A stretch of 5,232 bases of DNA from Paracoccaceae bacterium (GTDB lineage Bacteria; Pseudomonadota; Alphaproteobacteria; Rhodobacterales; Rhodobacteraceae): the NCBI GenBank assembly GCA_007128865.1, contig SKWP01000062.1, forward strand, positions 1 to 5,232, given 5' to 3'. Below the pieces are notes generated by a model. It saw only the letters and a list, made by a program, of their open reading frames with translations. It made no database searches and was not told the DNA's origin. The position numbers and the translations under genes were made by a program. How positions within the stretch are numbered: the first letter of the stretch is position 1; every line of letters begins with the position of its first letter. Below, one piece after another: positions 1 to 5,232 of this stretch.

Positions 1-76
1 CCACCCACCCACCCCGGCGCGCCGGGGCGCGTGCACGGGCTGGACAGCCGTGCCCGCCGCGGCTAACCGGGGCGAC
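1..76 (+). other. Sequence upstream of murB, possibly the 3' end of an unidentified gene
   Basis: No gene can be identified here. Two + frames are open from the left edge. One stops at TAA 64-66. The other stops at TGA 78-80, which would overlap the murB ATG as ATGA, a common arrangement in tightly packed operons. The encoded peptides are short, Arg/Pro-rich and not recognisable. The first 16 bases are C-rich with a CCAC-type repeat. In related genomes murC, and often a small membrane-protein gene, precede murB, but nothing here confirms either. No convincing promoter is visible. Confidence 0.3.
12..27. repeat. Perfect 16-bp GC palindrome upstream of murB
   Basis: CCCCGGCGCGCCGGGG is its own reverse complement. 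As RNA it would need a small unpaired loop at its centre. No T-tract follows, so it does not look like an intrinsic terminator. It lies about 50 bases before the murB ATG. The palindrome is certain; any function is unknown, and chance is plausible in such GC-rich DNA. Confidence 0.5.
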
Positions 77-1024
77 ATGACAGCCGATCCTGCCGAAATC
101 CCGGTTCGCGGCAGCCTGATGCGCGGCCGCATGCTCGACGGGCTGACCTGGTTGCGGGTGGGCGGCCCGGCCGACTGGCTGTTCCAGCCTGCCGACGAGG
201 CCGATCTTGCCGCCTTCCTGTCGGCGCTGGACCCTGCCGTGGCGGTGTTTCCCATCGGCGTCGGCTCCAACCTCATCGTGCGCGATGGCGGGCTGCGGGC
301 GGTGGTCGTGAGGCTGGGGCGCGGGTTCAACGACATTGCGGTGCAGGGGTTGCGCCTGCGCGCCGGGGCGGCGGCGCTGGATGCCCATGTGGCACGCCGG
401 GCGGCGGCGGCCGGGCTGGATCTGGGCTTTCTGCGGACCATTCCGGGTTGCATCGGTGGTGCGGTGCGCATGAACGCCGGCTGTTACGGCAGCTACATGG
501 CCGATCATCTGGTCTCGATCCGGGCCATGGCCCGCGACGGCAGCCTGCATGAAATCCCCGCCGATGCGCTGGATCTGCGCTACCGGTCCTCGCAACTGCC
601 GCCGGGCATGGTGATCCTGTCGGCCGATCTGGCCGGGCCTGCGGGTGATCCGGCCGCCATCGAGGCGCGCATGCGCGATCAGCTCGCCCGGCGCGATGCC
701 TCGCAGCCCACGCGCGAGCGTTCGGCCGGATCGACCTTTCGCAACCCTGCCGGGTTCAGTTCCACCGGACGGGATGACGACCGCCATGACCTGAAGGCGT
801 GGAAGCTGATCGATGCGGCCGGGCTGCGCGGTTTCGGCATCGGCGGGGCGCAGATGTCGCCGATGCATCCCAATTTCATGATCAACACCGGCAGCGCCAC
901 CGCCGCCGATCTCGAAGCCCTGGGCGAGCAGGTGCGAAAAAGGGTTTTTCAACACAGCGGAATCCGGCTAGAATGGGAAATCATGCGGGTCGGCGAACCC
1001 GCAGTGCACAAACCGTCCGGATAA
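77..1024 (+). CDS. murB: UDP-N-acetylenolpyruvoylglucosamine reductase MurB
   Basis: This cytoplasmic FAD enzyme uses NADPH to reduce UDP-GlcNAc-enolpyruvate to UDP-MurNAc, the second committed step of peptidoglycan precursor synthesis. From the ATG at 77 it is 315 residues. The N-terminal FAD-binding domain contains GVGSNLIV from residue 61 and the signature [17 protein letters not shown] at 122-138. The MurB C-terminal domain follows. Expected active-site residues are present: Arg170 in YRSS, Ser219 in AGSTFRNP (the proton donor of the family) and Glu301 in LEWEI near the end. The size and GSTFRNP region suggest the shorter, type II-like form. An in-frame GTG at 50 would add nine residues. 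I prefer ATG 77 because GGGG lies just upstream (69-72) and homologues begin close to the PVRG segment. The gene is intact, and the next clear gene is ftsQ, 237 bp downstream. Confidence 0.95.
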   Translation: MTADPAEIPVRGSLMRGRMLDGLTWLRVGGPADWLFQPADEADLAAFLSALDPAVAVFPIGVGSNLIVRDGGLRAVVVRLGRGFNDIAVQGLRLRAGAAALDAHVARRAAAAGLDLGFLRTIPGCIGGAVRMNAGCYGSYMADHLVSIRAMARDGSLHEIPADALDLRYRSSQLPPGMVILSADLAGPAGDPAAIEARMRDQLARRDASQPTRERSAGSTFRNPAGFSSTGRDDDRHDLKAWKLIDAAGLRGFGIGGAQMSPMHPNFMINTGSATAADLEALGEQVRKRVFQHSGIRLEWEIMRVGEPAVHKPSG

Positions 1025-1030
1025 CGGACG
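1014..1030 (+). repeat. Hairpin spanning the murB stop codon
   Basis: CGTCCG (1014-1019) and CGGACG (1025-1030) form a perfect 6-bp inverted repeat around a 5-base loop, GATAA, which contains most of the TAA stop. No run of T follows, so a classical intrinsic terminator is unlikely. It could affect mRNA stability or ribosome release after murB. The pairing is visible; its function is inference. Confidence 0.4.
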
Positions 1031-1261
1031 TGAAATCATGGCGGGCCGGTCAACGGCCTTCAGGCAGGTGGCGGGCATGTCGAGCAGGGCAGCCCCCCGG
1101 ACGACGGATGAAGCGGGTATTGCGCGGCCTCTGGCGCGCGTTCCCGCCGGCCAGGGCCGCGATGCGGCCGCAACCACCCGTGCGGGGGCGGATTCGGGCA
1201 GGATCGGGGTGAAGGCAGCGCCTTTGCGCACGCCTTCGGGTTTTCGCAATGGCCGGCCGGC
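1025..1261 (+). other. murB-ftsQ spacer: ddl position without a ddl gene; doubtful small ORF
   Basis: This 237-bp stretch contains no gene I can recognise. In many alphaproteobacterial dcw clusters ddl (D-alanine-D-alanine ligase, about 300 residues) sits here. None of the three + frames shows ligase motifs, and the space is far too small. One ORF, ATG 1038 to TGA 1272-1274 (78 residues, rich in Ala, Arg, Gly and Thr), runs through it and ends 13 bases inside ftsQ. Its third codon positions look less G+C-rich than those of the neighbouring genes and it has only a weak GGA-like ribosome site, so it may be a decayed ddl relic, a leader that couples translation to ftsQ, or chance. A 6-bp hairpin with a GAT loop lies at 1155-1169 (GGCCGC/GCGGCC). 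One GATTC, a possible CcrM-type methylation site, lies at 1191-1195. Confidence 0.45.
1252..1261. promoter_or_regulatory. GC palindrome occupying the ftsQ ribosome-site position
   Basis: GCCGGCCGGC is a perfect 10-bp palindrome directly against the ATG at 1262, where a Shine-Dalgarno sequence would be expected. No AGGAG-like sequence lies in the 20 bases before that ATG. This suggests weak independent initiation, or initiation coupled to translation arriving from upstream. The sequence is certain; the regulatory role is inference. Confidence 0.25.
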
Positions 1262-2179
1262 ATGTGCGCGCTGAGCGTCGGCCCCGAAACCCTTGCCGGT
1301 GACCGGCGCCGTGGCCGGCAGCCGCGCGATCCGGCGCCCAGCCGGCTTGCCTACCGGCTGCATCGTCTCTGGCTCACGCCGCTGTTCCGGGCTGTCTTTA
1401 CCGTCGGGGTGCCGGCCTATGCGGTGGTGCTGGGCGCGGGGCTTTTCCTTGCCGACGAGGATCGGCGCGCGGGGCTTGCCTCGGGCCTTGCCGAGCTGCG
1501 CACGACGATCGAGGACCGCCCCGAGTTCATGGTCACGGACATCCGGATCGAGGGCGCCTCGGCTGCGGTGCGCGCGGGGCTCGCGGCGGTTGGCCCCGAG
1601 GCATTTCCGATCAGTTCCTTCCGGCTCGACCTGGAGGCCATGCGGGCGCGCATGGAAGCCTTCGATGCGGTCGAGCGCGCCGATCTGCGCATTGCCGCCG
1701 GCGGTGTGCTGGACGTGCGGGTGGTGGAACGGGTTCCGGCAATCGTGTGGCGCAGTCCCGCGGGGCTGGAACTGCTGGATGCGCAAGGGCATCGGGTGGC
1801 CATGCTGGCCCGCCGGCAGGCCCGCCCGGATCTGGGCATCATTGCCGGCGAGGGCGGCGACCGTGCGGTGCCCGAAGCGCTCGCGCTGCTTGCGGCGGCC
1901 GCGCCGCTGGGCGACCGGCTTCGCGGTCTGGAGCGCATCGGCGAACGGCGCTGGGATGTGGTGCTGGACCGCGACCAGCGGATCCTGCTGCCCGAAACCG
2001 GCGCCGTGGCGGCGCTGGAAAGGGTTCTGGCGCTGGATCGCGCGCAGGATCTGCTGGAGCGGGATGTTGCGCTGGTCGACATGCGCAACGCCCGGCGCCC
2101 GACATTGCGGGTAACCCCCGGAGCGATTGACGAGCTGCGCCGCATAAGGGCGCTGGAACGAGGAGCTGCAAGGCAATGA
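1262..2179 (+). CDS. ftsQ: Cell division protein FtsQ
   Basis: FtsQ is a bitopic inner-membrane protein that recruits and regulates later divisome proteins (FtsB, FtsL and the FtsW/FtsI synthase) from the periplasm. The 305-residue protein has the expected plan. A basic cytoplasmic tail (1-43) includes DPAPSRLAYRLHRLWLTP. One transmembrane helix spans about 44-64. A POTRA domain covers about 89-160, starting FMVTDIRIEGAS and ending VRVVERVPAIVWR. The FtsQ/DivIB domain runs from about 167 to 295 and includes GLELLDAQGHRVAML and the DRDQRILLPETG strand. ATG 1262 is the first ATG, GTG or TTG in this frame after the stop at 1109-1111, so it is the only ordinary start that keeps the N-terminus, although it lacks a good ribosome site. 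The stop overlaps the ftsA start (ATGA), implying coupled expression. Identity is firm; the exact start is less so. Confidence 0.93.
   Translation: MCALSVGPETLAGDRRRGRQPRDPAPSRLAYRLHRLWLTPLFRAVFTVGVPAYAVVLGAGLFLADEDRRAGLASGLAELRTTIEDRPEFMVTDIRIEGASAAVRAGLAAVGPEAFPISSFRLDLEAMRARMEAFDAVERADLRIAAGGVLDVRVVERVPAIVWRSPAGLELLDAQGHRVAMLARRQARPDLGIIAGEGGDRAVPEALALLAAAAPLGDRLRGLERIGERRWDVVLDRDQRILLPETGAVAALERVLALDRAQDLLERDVALVDMRNARRPTLRVTPGAIDELRRIRALERGAARQ
2161..2165 (+). promoter_or_regulatory. Ribosome-binding site of ftsA
   Basis: AGGAG inside the last codons of ftsQ ends 10 bases before the ATG at 2176. It supports that ftsA start and fits translational coupling with ftsQ. Confidence 0.65.
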
Positions 2180-3510
2180 CCGATCCCTACAAGACCCAGC
2201 GCGTCATGCGTGCCATGCGGCGGGCGGCGATCCAGCGGGGCGTGATTGCGGTGCTCGACATCGGCACGGCCAAGGTTGCCTGTCTGGTGTTGCGATTCGA
2301 CCGGCCCGACGGCGTTGTCGAGACCGAGGGCGTGGGCCCGATGGCCGGGCAATCGGGGTTTCGGGTGATCGGCGCGGCGACCACACGCTCGCGCGGGGTC
2401 CGCTTCGGGGAAATCTGCGCCATGCAGGAAACCGAACGCGCCGTGCGCACCGCGCTGCAGGCCGCGCAGAAGATGGCCCAGGTCCGGGTCGATCATGTGA
2501 TTGCCTGTTTCTCGGGGGCCGAGCCGCGATCCTACGGGCTGGCCGGCGAGACCGAAGTACATAACGCGGTGGTATCGGAAGAGGATATCGCCCGGGTTCT
2601 GGCCGCCTGCGATGTGCCCGATTTCGGTGCCGGCCGCGAGGTGCTGCACGCCCAGCCGGTGAATTTCGCGCTCGACTACCGCAGCGGGCTTTCGGACCCG
2701 CGCGGCCAGAACGGCAGCAGGCTGGCCTGCGACATGCATCTGCTGACCGTCGAGTTGCAGGCGGTGCAGGACATCGTCCATTGCGTGCGGCGCTGCGATC
2801 TGGAACTCGCGGGGGTCGCCTCGTCGGCCTATGTGGCCGGGGTTGCCAGCCTGGTCGAGGACGAACAGGAACTGGGCGCGGCCTGCATCGATCTGGGTGC
2901 CGGTGCGACCGGAATATCGGTGTTCATGAAGAAGCACATGATCTACGCCGACAGCGTGCGGATGGGTGGCGATCTTGTCAGTGCCGATATTTCCAAGGGG
3001 CTGCAGGTGCCGATGGCGACTGCCGAACGAATCAAGACCTTCTACGGCGGCGTGGTGGCTACCGGGATGGACGACCGCGAAATGATCGAGATCGGCAGCG
3101 ACAGCGGCGACTGGGAAAAGGACCGCCGCACCGTCAGCCGTGCCGAACTGATCGGAATCATGCGCCCGCGGGTCGAGGAGATCTTCGAGGAGGTGCGCGC
3201 AAGGCTTGATGCCGCCGGCTTCGAGCATCTGCCGAGCCAGCAGATCGTGTTGACCGGGGGCGGCAGCCAGATTCCGGGGCTGGACGGGCTTGCCGCGCGC
3301 ATCCTGGGCCCGCAGGTGCGGCTGGGGCGGCCGCTGCGGGTGCAGGGCCTGCCGCAGGCGGCGACGGGGCCGGGTTTTGCCTCGGTGGTCGGGCTGTGCC
3401 TGGCCACCGCACGGCCACAGGACGAATGGTGGGACTTCGAGGTGCCGGCCGAACGCTATCCGGCGCGATCGCTGCGCAAGGCGCTGCGCTGGTTCCGCGA
3501 CAACTGGTGA
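2176..3510 (+). CDS. ftsA: Cell division protein FtsA (actin-like Z-ring membrane anchor)
   Basis: FtsA is an actin-family ATP-binding protein on the cytoplasmic face of the inner membrane. It tethers FtsZ filaments and signals to the divisome. The 444-residue protein carries the first phosphate motif VLDIGTAKVACLV from residue 26 (Asp28), the FtsA-specific 1C (SHS2) subdomain at roughly 105-195, the second phosphate motif CIDLGAGATG at 237-246 (Asp239), and the adenosine motif IVLTGGGSQIPGL from residue 357. It ends in a short amphipathic helix, about residues 432-444 (SLRKALRWFRDNW), the membrane-targeting sequence. An N-terminal extension of about 22 residues, rich in Arg and Met, precedes the first strand; I recall a similar one in Rhodobacterales homologues. 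The start overlaps the ftsQ stop by 4 bases (ATGA) and has AGGAG upstream. The second phosphate motif reads GAGAT where GGGTT-like forms are common elsewhere. The gene looks complete and functional. Confidence 0.97.
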   Translation: MTDPYKTQRVMRAMRRAAIQRGVIAVLDIGTAKVACLVLRFDRPDGVVETEGVGPMAGQSGFRVIGAATTRSRGVRFGEICAMQETERAVRTALQAAQKMAQVRVDHVIACFSGAEPRSYGLAGETEVHNAVVSEEDIARVLAACDVPDFGAGREVLHAQPVNFALDYRSGLSDPRGQNGSRLACDMHLLTVELQAVQDIVHCVRRCDLELAGVASSAYVAGVASLVEDEQELGAACIDLGAGATGISVFMKKHMIYADSVRMGGDLVSADISKGLQVPMATAERIKTFYGGVVATGMDDREMIEIGSDSGDWEKDRRTVSRAELIGIMRPRVEEIFEEVRARLDAAGFEHLPSQQIVLTGGGSQIPGLDGLAARILGPQVRLGRPLRVQGLPQAATGPGFASVVGLCLATARPQDEWWDFEVPAERYPARSLRKALRWFRDNW

Positions 3511-3539
3511 ACACTAGATGGTGACAAACCGGCAAGATA

Positions 3540-3556
3540 CCGCCGAACGCCGGCGG
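3540..3556 (+). repeat. Small hairpin after ftsA
   Basis: CCGCCG (3540-3545) and CGGCGG (3551-3556) form a perfect 6-bp stem with a 5-base loop, AACGC, about 30 bases after the ftsA stop. The nearest T-run (3570-3573) is about 14 bases away and broken from the stem by other sequence. It is therefore a poor intrinsic terminator, though it could attenuate transcription or protect the ftsA mRNA 3' end. Confidence 0.35.
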
Positions 3557-3595
3557 ATTGCACCCCATATTTTGGGACCAATTCGCGTTTTTTTG

Positions 3596-3624
3596 ATGAC
3601 CTCGCCGGGCATCCCCGTTAGGAT
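3596..3624 (+). promoter_or_regulatory. Weak candidate sigma-70-type promoter for ftsZ
   Basis: ATGACC (3596-3601) and TAGGAT (3619-3624) are separated by 17 bases, and each matches the -35 and -10 consensus at four of six positions. An alternative -35, TTGATG (3593-3598), gives a long 20-base spacer. The candidate sits at the edge of the AT-rich island and would give a 5' leader of roughly 100 bases before ftsZ. Chance is quite possible. Confidence 0.25.
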
Positions 3625-3718
3625 TGTCCGGAATTCGGGGGCTGGTGGACGGCGGCTGCAGCAATGGGGCGCCGGCGTTCGGGGTCAGCGCTGCCGACGA
3701 CATGAAAGAACGGATTAC

Positions 3719-3725
3719 AGGCGGG
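3719..3725 (+). promoter_or_regulatory. Probable ribosome-binding site of ftsZ
   Basis: AGGCGGG ends 9 bases before the ATG at 3735. It is an imperfect Shine-Dalgarno sequence, but it favours this start over the in-frame ATG at 3702, which has no clear purine-rich site before it. Confidence 0.45.
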
Positions 3726-3734
3726 AAACAGAAC

Positions 3735-5232
3735 ATGGCACTCAACCTGACTTTGACCGAACGCGAAGAACTCTCACCGCGGATCACTGTCTTCGGGGTC
3801 GGCGGGGCAGGGGGTAACGCTGTCAACAACATGATCGAGAAGCAGCTCGAAGGTGTGGAGTTCGTGGTCGCGAACACCGATGCCCAGGCGCTGCAGCAAA
3901 GCCGCGCCCGCGCCCGCATCCAGATGGGTGTCAAGGTCACCGAAGGGCTGGGCGCCGGAGCCCGGGCCGGTGTCGGCGCCGCGGCCGCCGAAGAGGCGAT
4001 CGAGGAAATCGTCGATCATCTGGCCGGCGCGCACATGTGCTTCATCACCGCCGGCATGGGCGGCGGAACCGGCACCGGCGCGGCGCCGATCATCGCGCAG
4101 GCGGCCCGCGAACTGGGGGTGCTGACCGTGGGTGTGGTCACCAAGCCGTTCCAGTTCGAGGGCGCCAAGCGCATGCGCCAGGCCGAGGACGGCGTCGAGG
4201 CGCTGCAGAAGGTGGTCGACACGCTCATCATCATCCCCAACCAGAACCTGTTCCGGCTGGCGAATGAAAAGACAACCTTTACCGAAGCCTTCGCGCTGGC
4301 CGACGATGTGCTTTACCAGGGCGTCAAGGGCGTCACCGACCTGATGGTGCGCCCCGGCCTGATCAACCTCGACTTTGCCGATGTGCGCGCGGTGATGGAC
4401 GAGATGGGCAAGGCGATGATGGGCACCGGCGAGGCTGATGGTGAGGATCGCGCCCGCCAGGCCGCCGAAAAGGCGATCGCGAATCCGCTGCTCGACGAGA
4501 TCAGCCTGAACGGCGCCAAGGGCGTGCTGATCAACATCACCGGCGGGCATGATCTGACCCTGTTCGAGCTTGATGAAGCCGCGAACATCATCCGCGAAAA
4601 GGTGGACGGCGATGCCAACATCATCGTCGGTTCGACCCTCGATCCCGCGATGGAAGGCCTGATGCGGGTGTCCGTGGTGGCCACCGGCATCGATGCCACG
4701 CCCAATCTTGTCGAAACCCCGGTACCCCGCCGGCGCATGGCCGAGCCGCTGACCAGCTCGGTCACCATCGAGGAGCCGCAGGTCGCCCAGCCCGAGCCCG
4801 AGCCGGCCTTTACCCCGGCTGCACGGCAGGCGCATGACCTGTTCGCACAGGAACCCGAAGTGCATCAGCATCCCGCCGCCGAACAGCCGGCCCGGGCCTT
4901 TCATGACGCATTCGACGACAGTGCCGATCTCGATGATCTGCCGCCGCCTGCCTACAACCCGCCGGCCGCCGAAGCGCCCGAACCGCAGCCGGACCCGCGG
5001 CAGGCGGCACAACAGCCCGGTGTGCCTTCGGCCGCGACCATGGCGCGCCTGCGCGAGGCGGTCGGCCGGATGCCCGCGGCCCAGGCGGCACCACGCCACG
5101 CGCCGGCATCGGCACCGGCACCGGCACCGGCAGAATCTGCCGAGGGCCGCGGCGGGCGTTTCGCGCTCAACTCGCTGATCAACCGCATGACCGGGCAGGC
5201 CGCCGGAGCGGCCGAACCGCCGCGGGCGCCGG
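3735..5232 (+). CDS. ftsZ: Cell division GTPase FtsZ, partial (3' end outside window)
   Basis: FtsZ is the tubulin-like GTPase that forms the Z ring at mid-cell and recruits the division machinery. The window holds 499 codons and no stop. The GTPase core is complete: [15 protein letters not shown] near residues 19-33, NTDAQAL, the tubulin signature GGGTGTG at 109-115, and the T7-loop region NLDFADV with catalytic Asp213 and Asp216. The core ends at about VVATGIDA (314-321). A long linker rich in Pro, Ala, Glu and Gln follows, including PEPEP and PAPAPA stretches, and contains a hydrophobic/basic island [10 protein letters not shown] at 476-485. The conserved C-terminal peptide that binds FtsA and other partners must lie beyond 5232. 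The start [13 protein letters not shown] fits relatives as I recall them; an in-frame ATG at 3702 would add 11 residues. Expression is probably partly independent of ftsA, given the 224-bp gap. Confidence 0.98.
   Translation, partial: MALNLTLTEREELSPRITVFGVGGAGGNAVNNMIEKQLEGVEFVVANTDAQALQQSRARARIQMGVKVTEGLGAGARAGVGAAAAEEAIEEIVDHLAGAHMCFITAGMGGGTGTGAAPIIAQAARELGVLTVGVVTKPFQFEGAKRMRQAEDGVEALQKVVDTLIIIPNQNLFRLANEKTTFTEAFALADDVLYQGVKGVTDLMVRPGLINLDFADVRAVMDEMGKAMMGTGEADGEDRARQAAEKAIANPLLDEISLNGAKGVLINITGGHDLTLFELDEAANIIREKVDGDANIIVGSTLDPAMEGLMRVSVVATGIDATPNLVETPVPRRRMAEPLTSSVTIEEPQVAQPEPEPAFTPAARQAHDLFAQEPEVHQHPAAEQPARAFHDAFDDSADLDDLPPPAYNPPAAEAPEPQPDPRQAAQQPGVPSAATMARLREAVGRMPAAQAAPRHAPASAPAPAPAESAEGRGGRFALNSLINRMTGQAAGAAEPPRAP
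5111..5132 (+). repeat. GGCACC tandem hexanucleotide repeat inside the ftsZ linker
   Basis: Three perfect copies of GGCACC (5111-5128) plus GGCA are preceded by a one-base variant, GGCATC. They encode alternating Pro-Ala. The unit is two codons long, so copy-number change would alter linker length without shifting the frame. Confidence 0.6.

Larger units (their letters stand above)
3511..3734 (+). promoter_or_regulatory. ftsA-ftsZ intergenic region, probable site of an ftsZ promoter
   Basis: This 224-bp gap has no convincing gene. An ORF from ATG 3518 enters ftsZ in another frame and looks spurious. The gap contains a 6-bp hairpin (3540-3556), an AT-rich island at about 3567-3599 that stands out from its surroundings, and a run of seven T at 3588-3594. 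A gap of this size after the tightly overlapped ftsQ-ftsA pair suggests that ftsZ has its own transcription input, as is known for ftsZ in several bacteria. I found no GANTC (CcrM) site and no TTAA-type CtrA half-site here, unlike the well-studied Caulobacter ftsZ promoter. The regulatory role is inferred. Confidence 0.5.

Noticed and set aside
50..76. GTG 50 as the murB start
   Set aside because: It remains possible, but it adds nine residues with no family character, and ATG 77 has a purine-rich stretch just before it and a start position that fits homologues.
799..1212. Plus-strand ORF of 137 residues across the end of murB
   Set aside because: It overlaps the conserved C-terminal domain of murB in another frame, is extremely Arg-rich, and shows no domain. 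Its later part (from ATG 1108) is likewise unlike any known protein.
3540..3594. Intrinsic terminator between ftsA and ftsZ
   Set aside because: The hairpin at 3540-3556 and the T-run at 3588-3594 are more than 30 bases apart, so they do not form one terminator.
3518..3817. Plus-strand ORF of 99 residues between ftsA and ftsZ
   Set aside because: It runs 83 bases into ftsZ in a different frame, has an Arg/Gly-rich tail typical of out-of-frame reading, and has no clear ribosome site.
968..5099. Long minus-strand ORFs (for example 968-2176, 1417-3228, 3158-3940 and 3774-5099)
   Set aside because: They lie opposite murB, ftsQ, ftsA and ftsZ, whose products are clearly recognisable. Such open antisense frames are usual in very GC-rich coding DNA, and their translations are low-complexity or Arg/His-rich with no recognisable motif.
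1..5232. A novel defence, mobile or otherwise undescribed system
   Set aside because: No transposase, integrase, toxin, nuclease, direct-repeat array or tRNA-like sequence is visible. The window is accounted for by conserved cell wall and division genes.

Overview
The window is a stretch of a division and cell wall (dcw) gene cluster with every recognisable gene on the + strand: murB, ftsQ, ftsA and the first 499 codons of ftsZ, which runs off the right edge. The DNA is very G+C-rich. The protein sequences read like those of the Rhodobacterales (Alphaproteobacteria). Examples are the FtsQ N-terminus DPAPSRLAYRLHRLWLTP, the FtsA tail ending in a Trp/Arg/Lys-rich helix, and the long Pro/Ala/Glu-rich FtsZ linker. 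The assignment to this order comes from memory of family sequences, not from a search.

Layout. Bases 1-76 hold the end of something upstream that cannot be identified, including a perfect 16-bp GC palindrome. murB (77-1024) makes UDP-MurNAc in the cytoplasm. Bases 1025-1261 are a 237-bp spacer where many alphaproteobacteria carry ddl (D-Ala-D-Ala ligase). No ligase is there, only a short ORF of doubtful reality that ends just inside ftsQ. ftsQ (1262-2179) and ftsA (2176-3510) overlap in an ATGA and are probably translationally coupled. A 224-bp gap (3511-3734) with a small hairpin and an AT-rich island separates ftsA from ftsZ and probably holds a separate ftsZ promoter. ftsZ begins at 3735; its GTPase core is complete, but the C-terminal conserved peptide lies beyond the window.

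How the genes fit together. MurB supplies the peptidoglycan precursor. FtsZ polymerises into the Z ring, FtsA ties it to the inner membrane through a C-terminal amphipathic helix, and FtsQ links the cytoplasmic ring to the periplasmic part of the divisome. All four look intact, with key catalytic or binding residues present.

I see no mobile element, CRISPR array, RNA gene or new defence-type system. The points most worth a second look are the empty ddl position, the poorly specified ftsQ start, and the ftsA-ftsZ regulatory gap.
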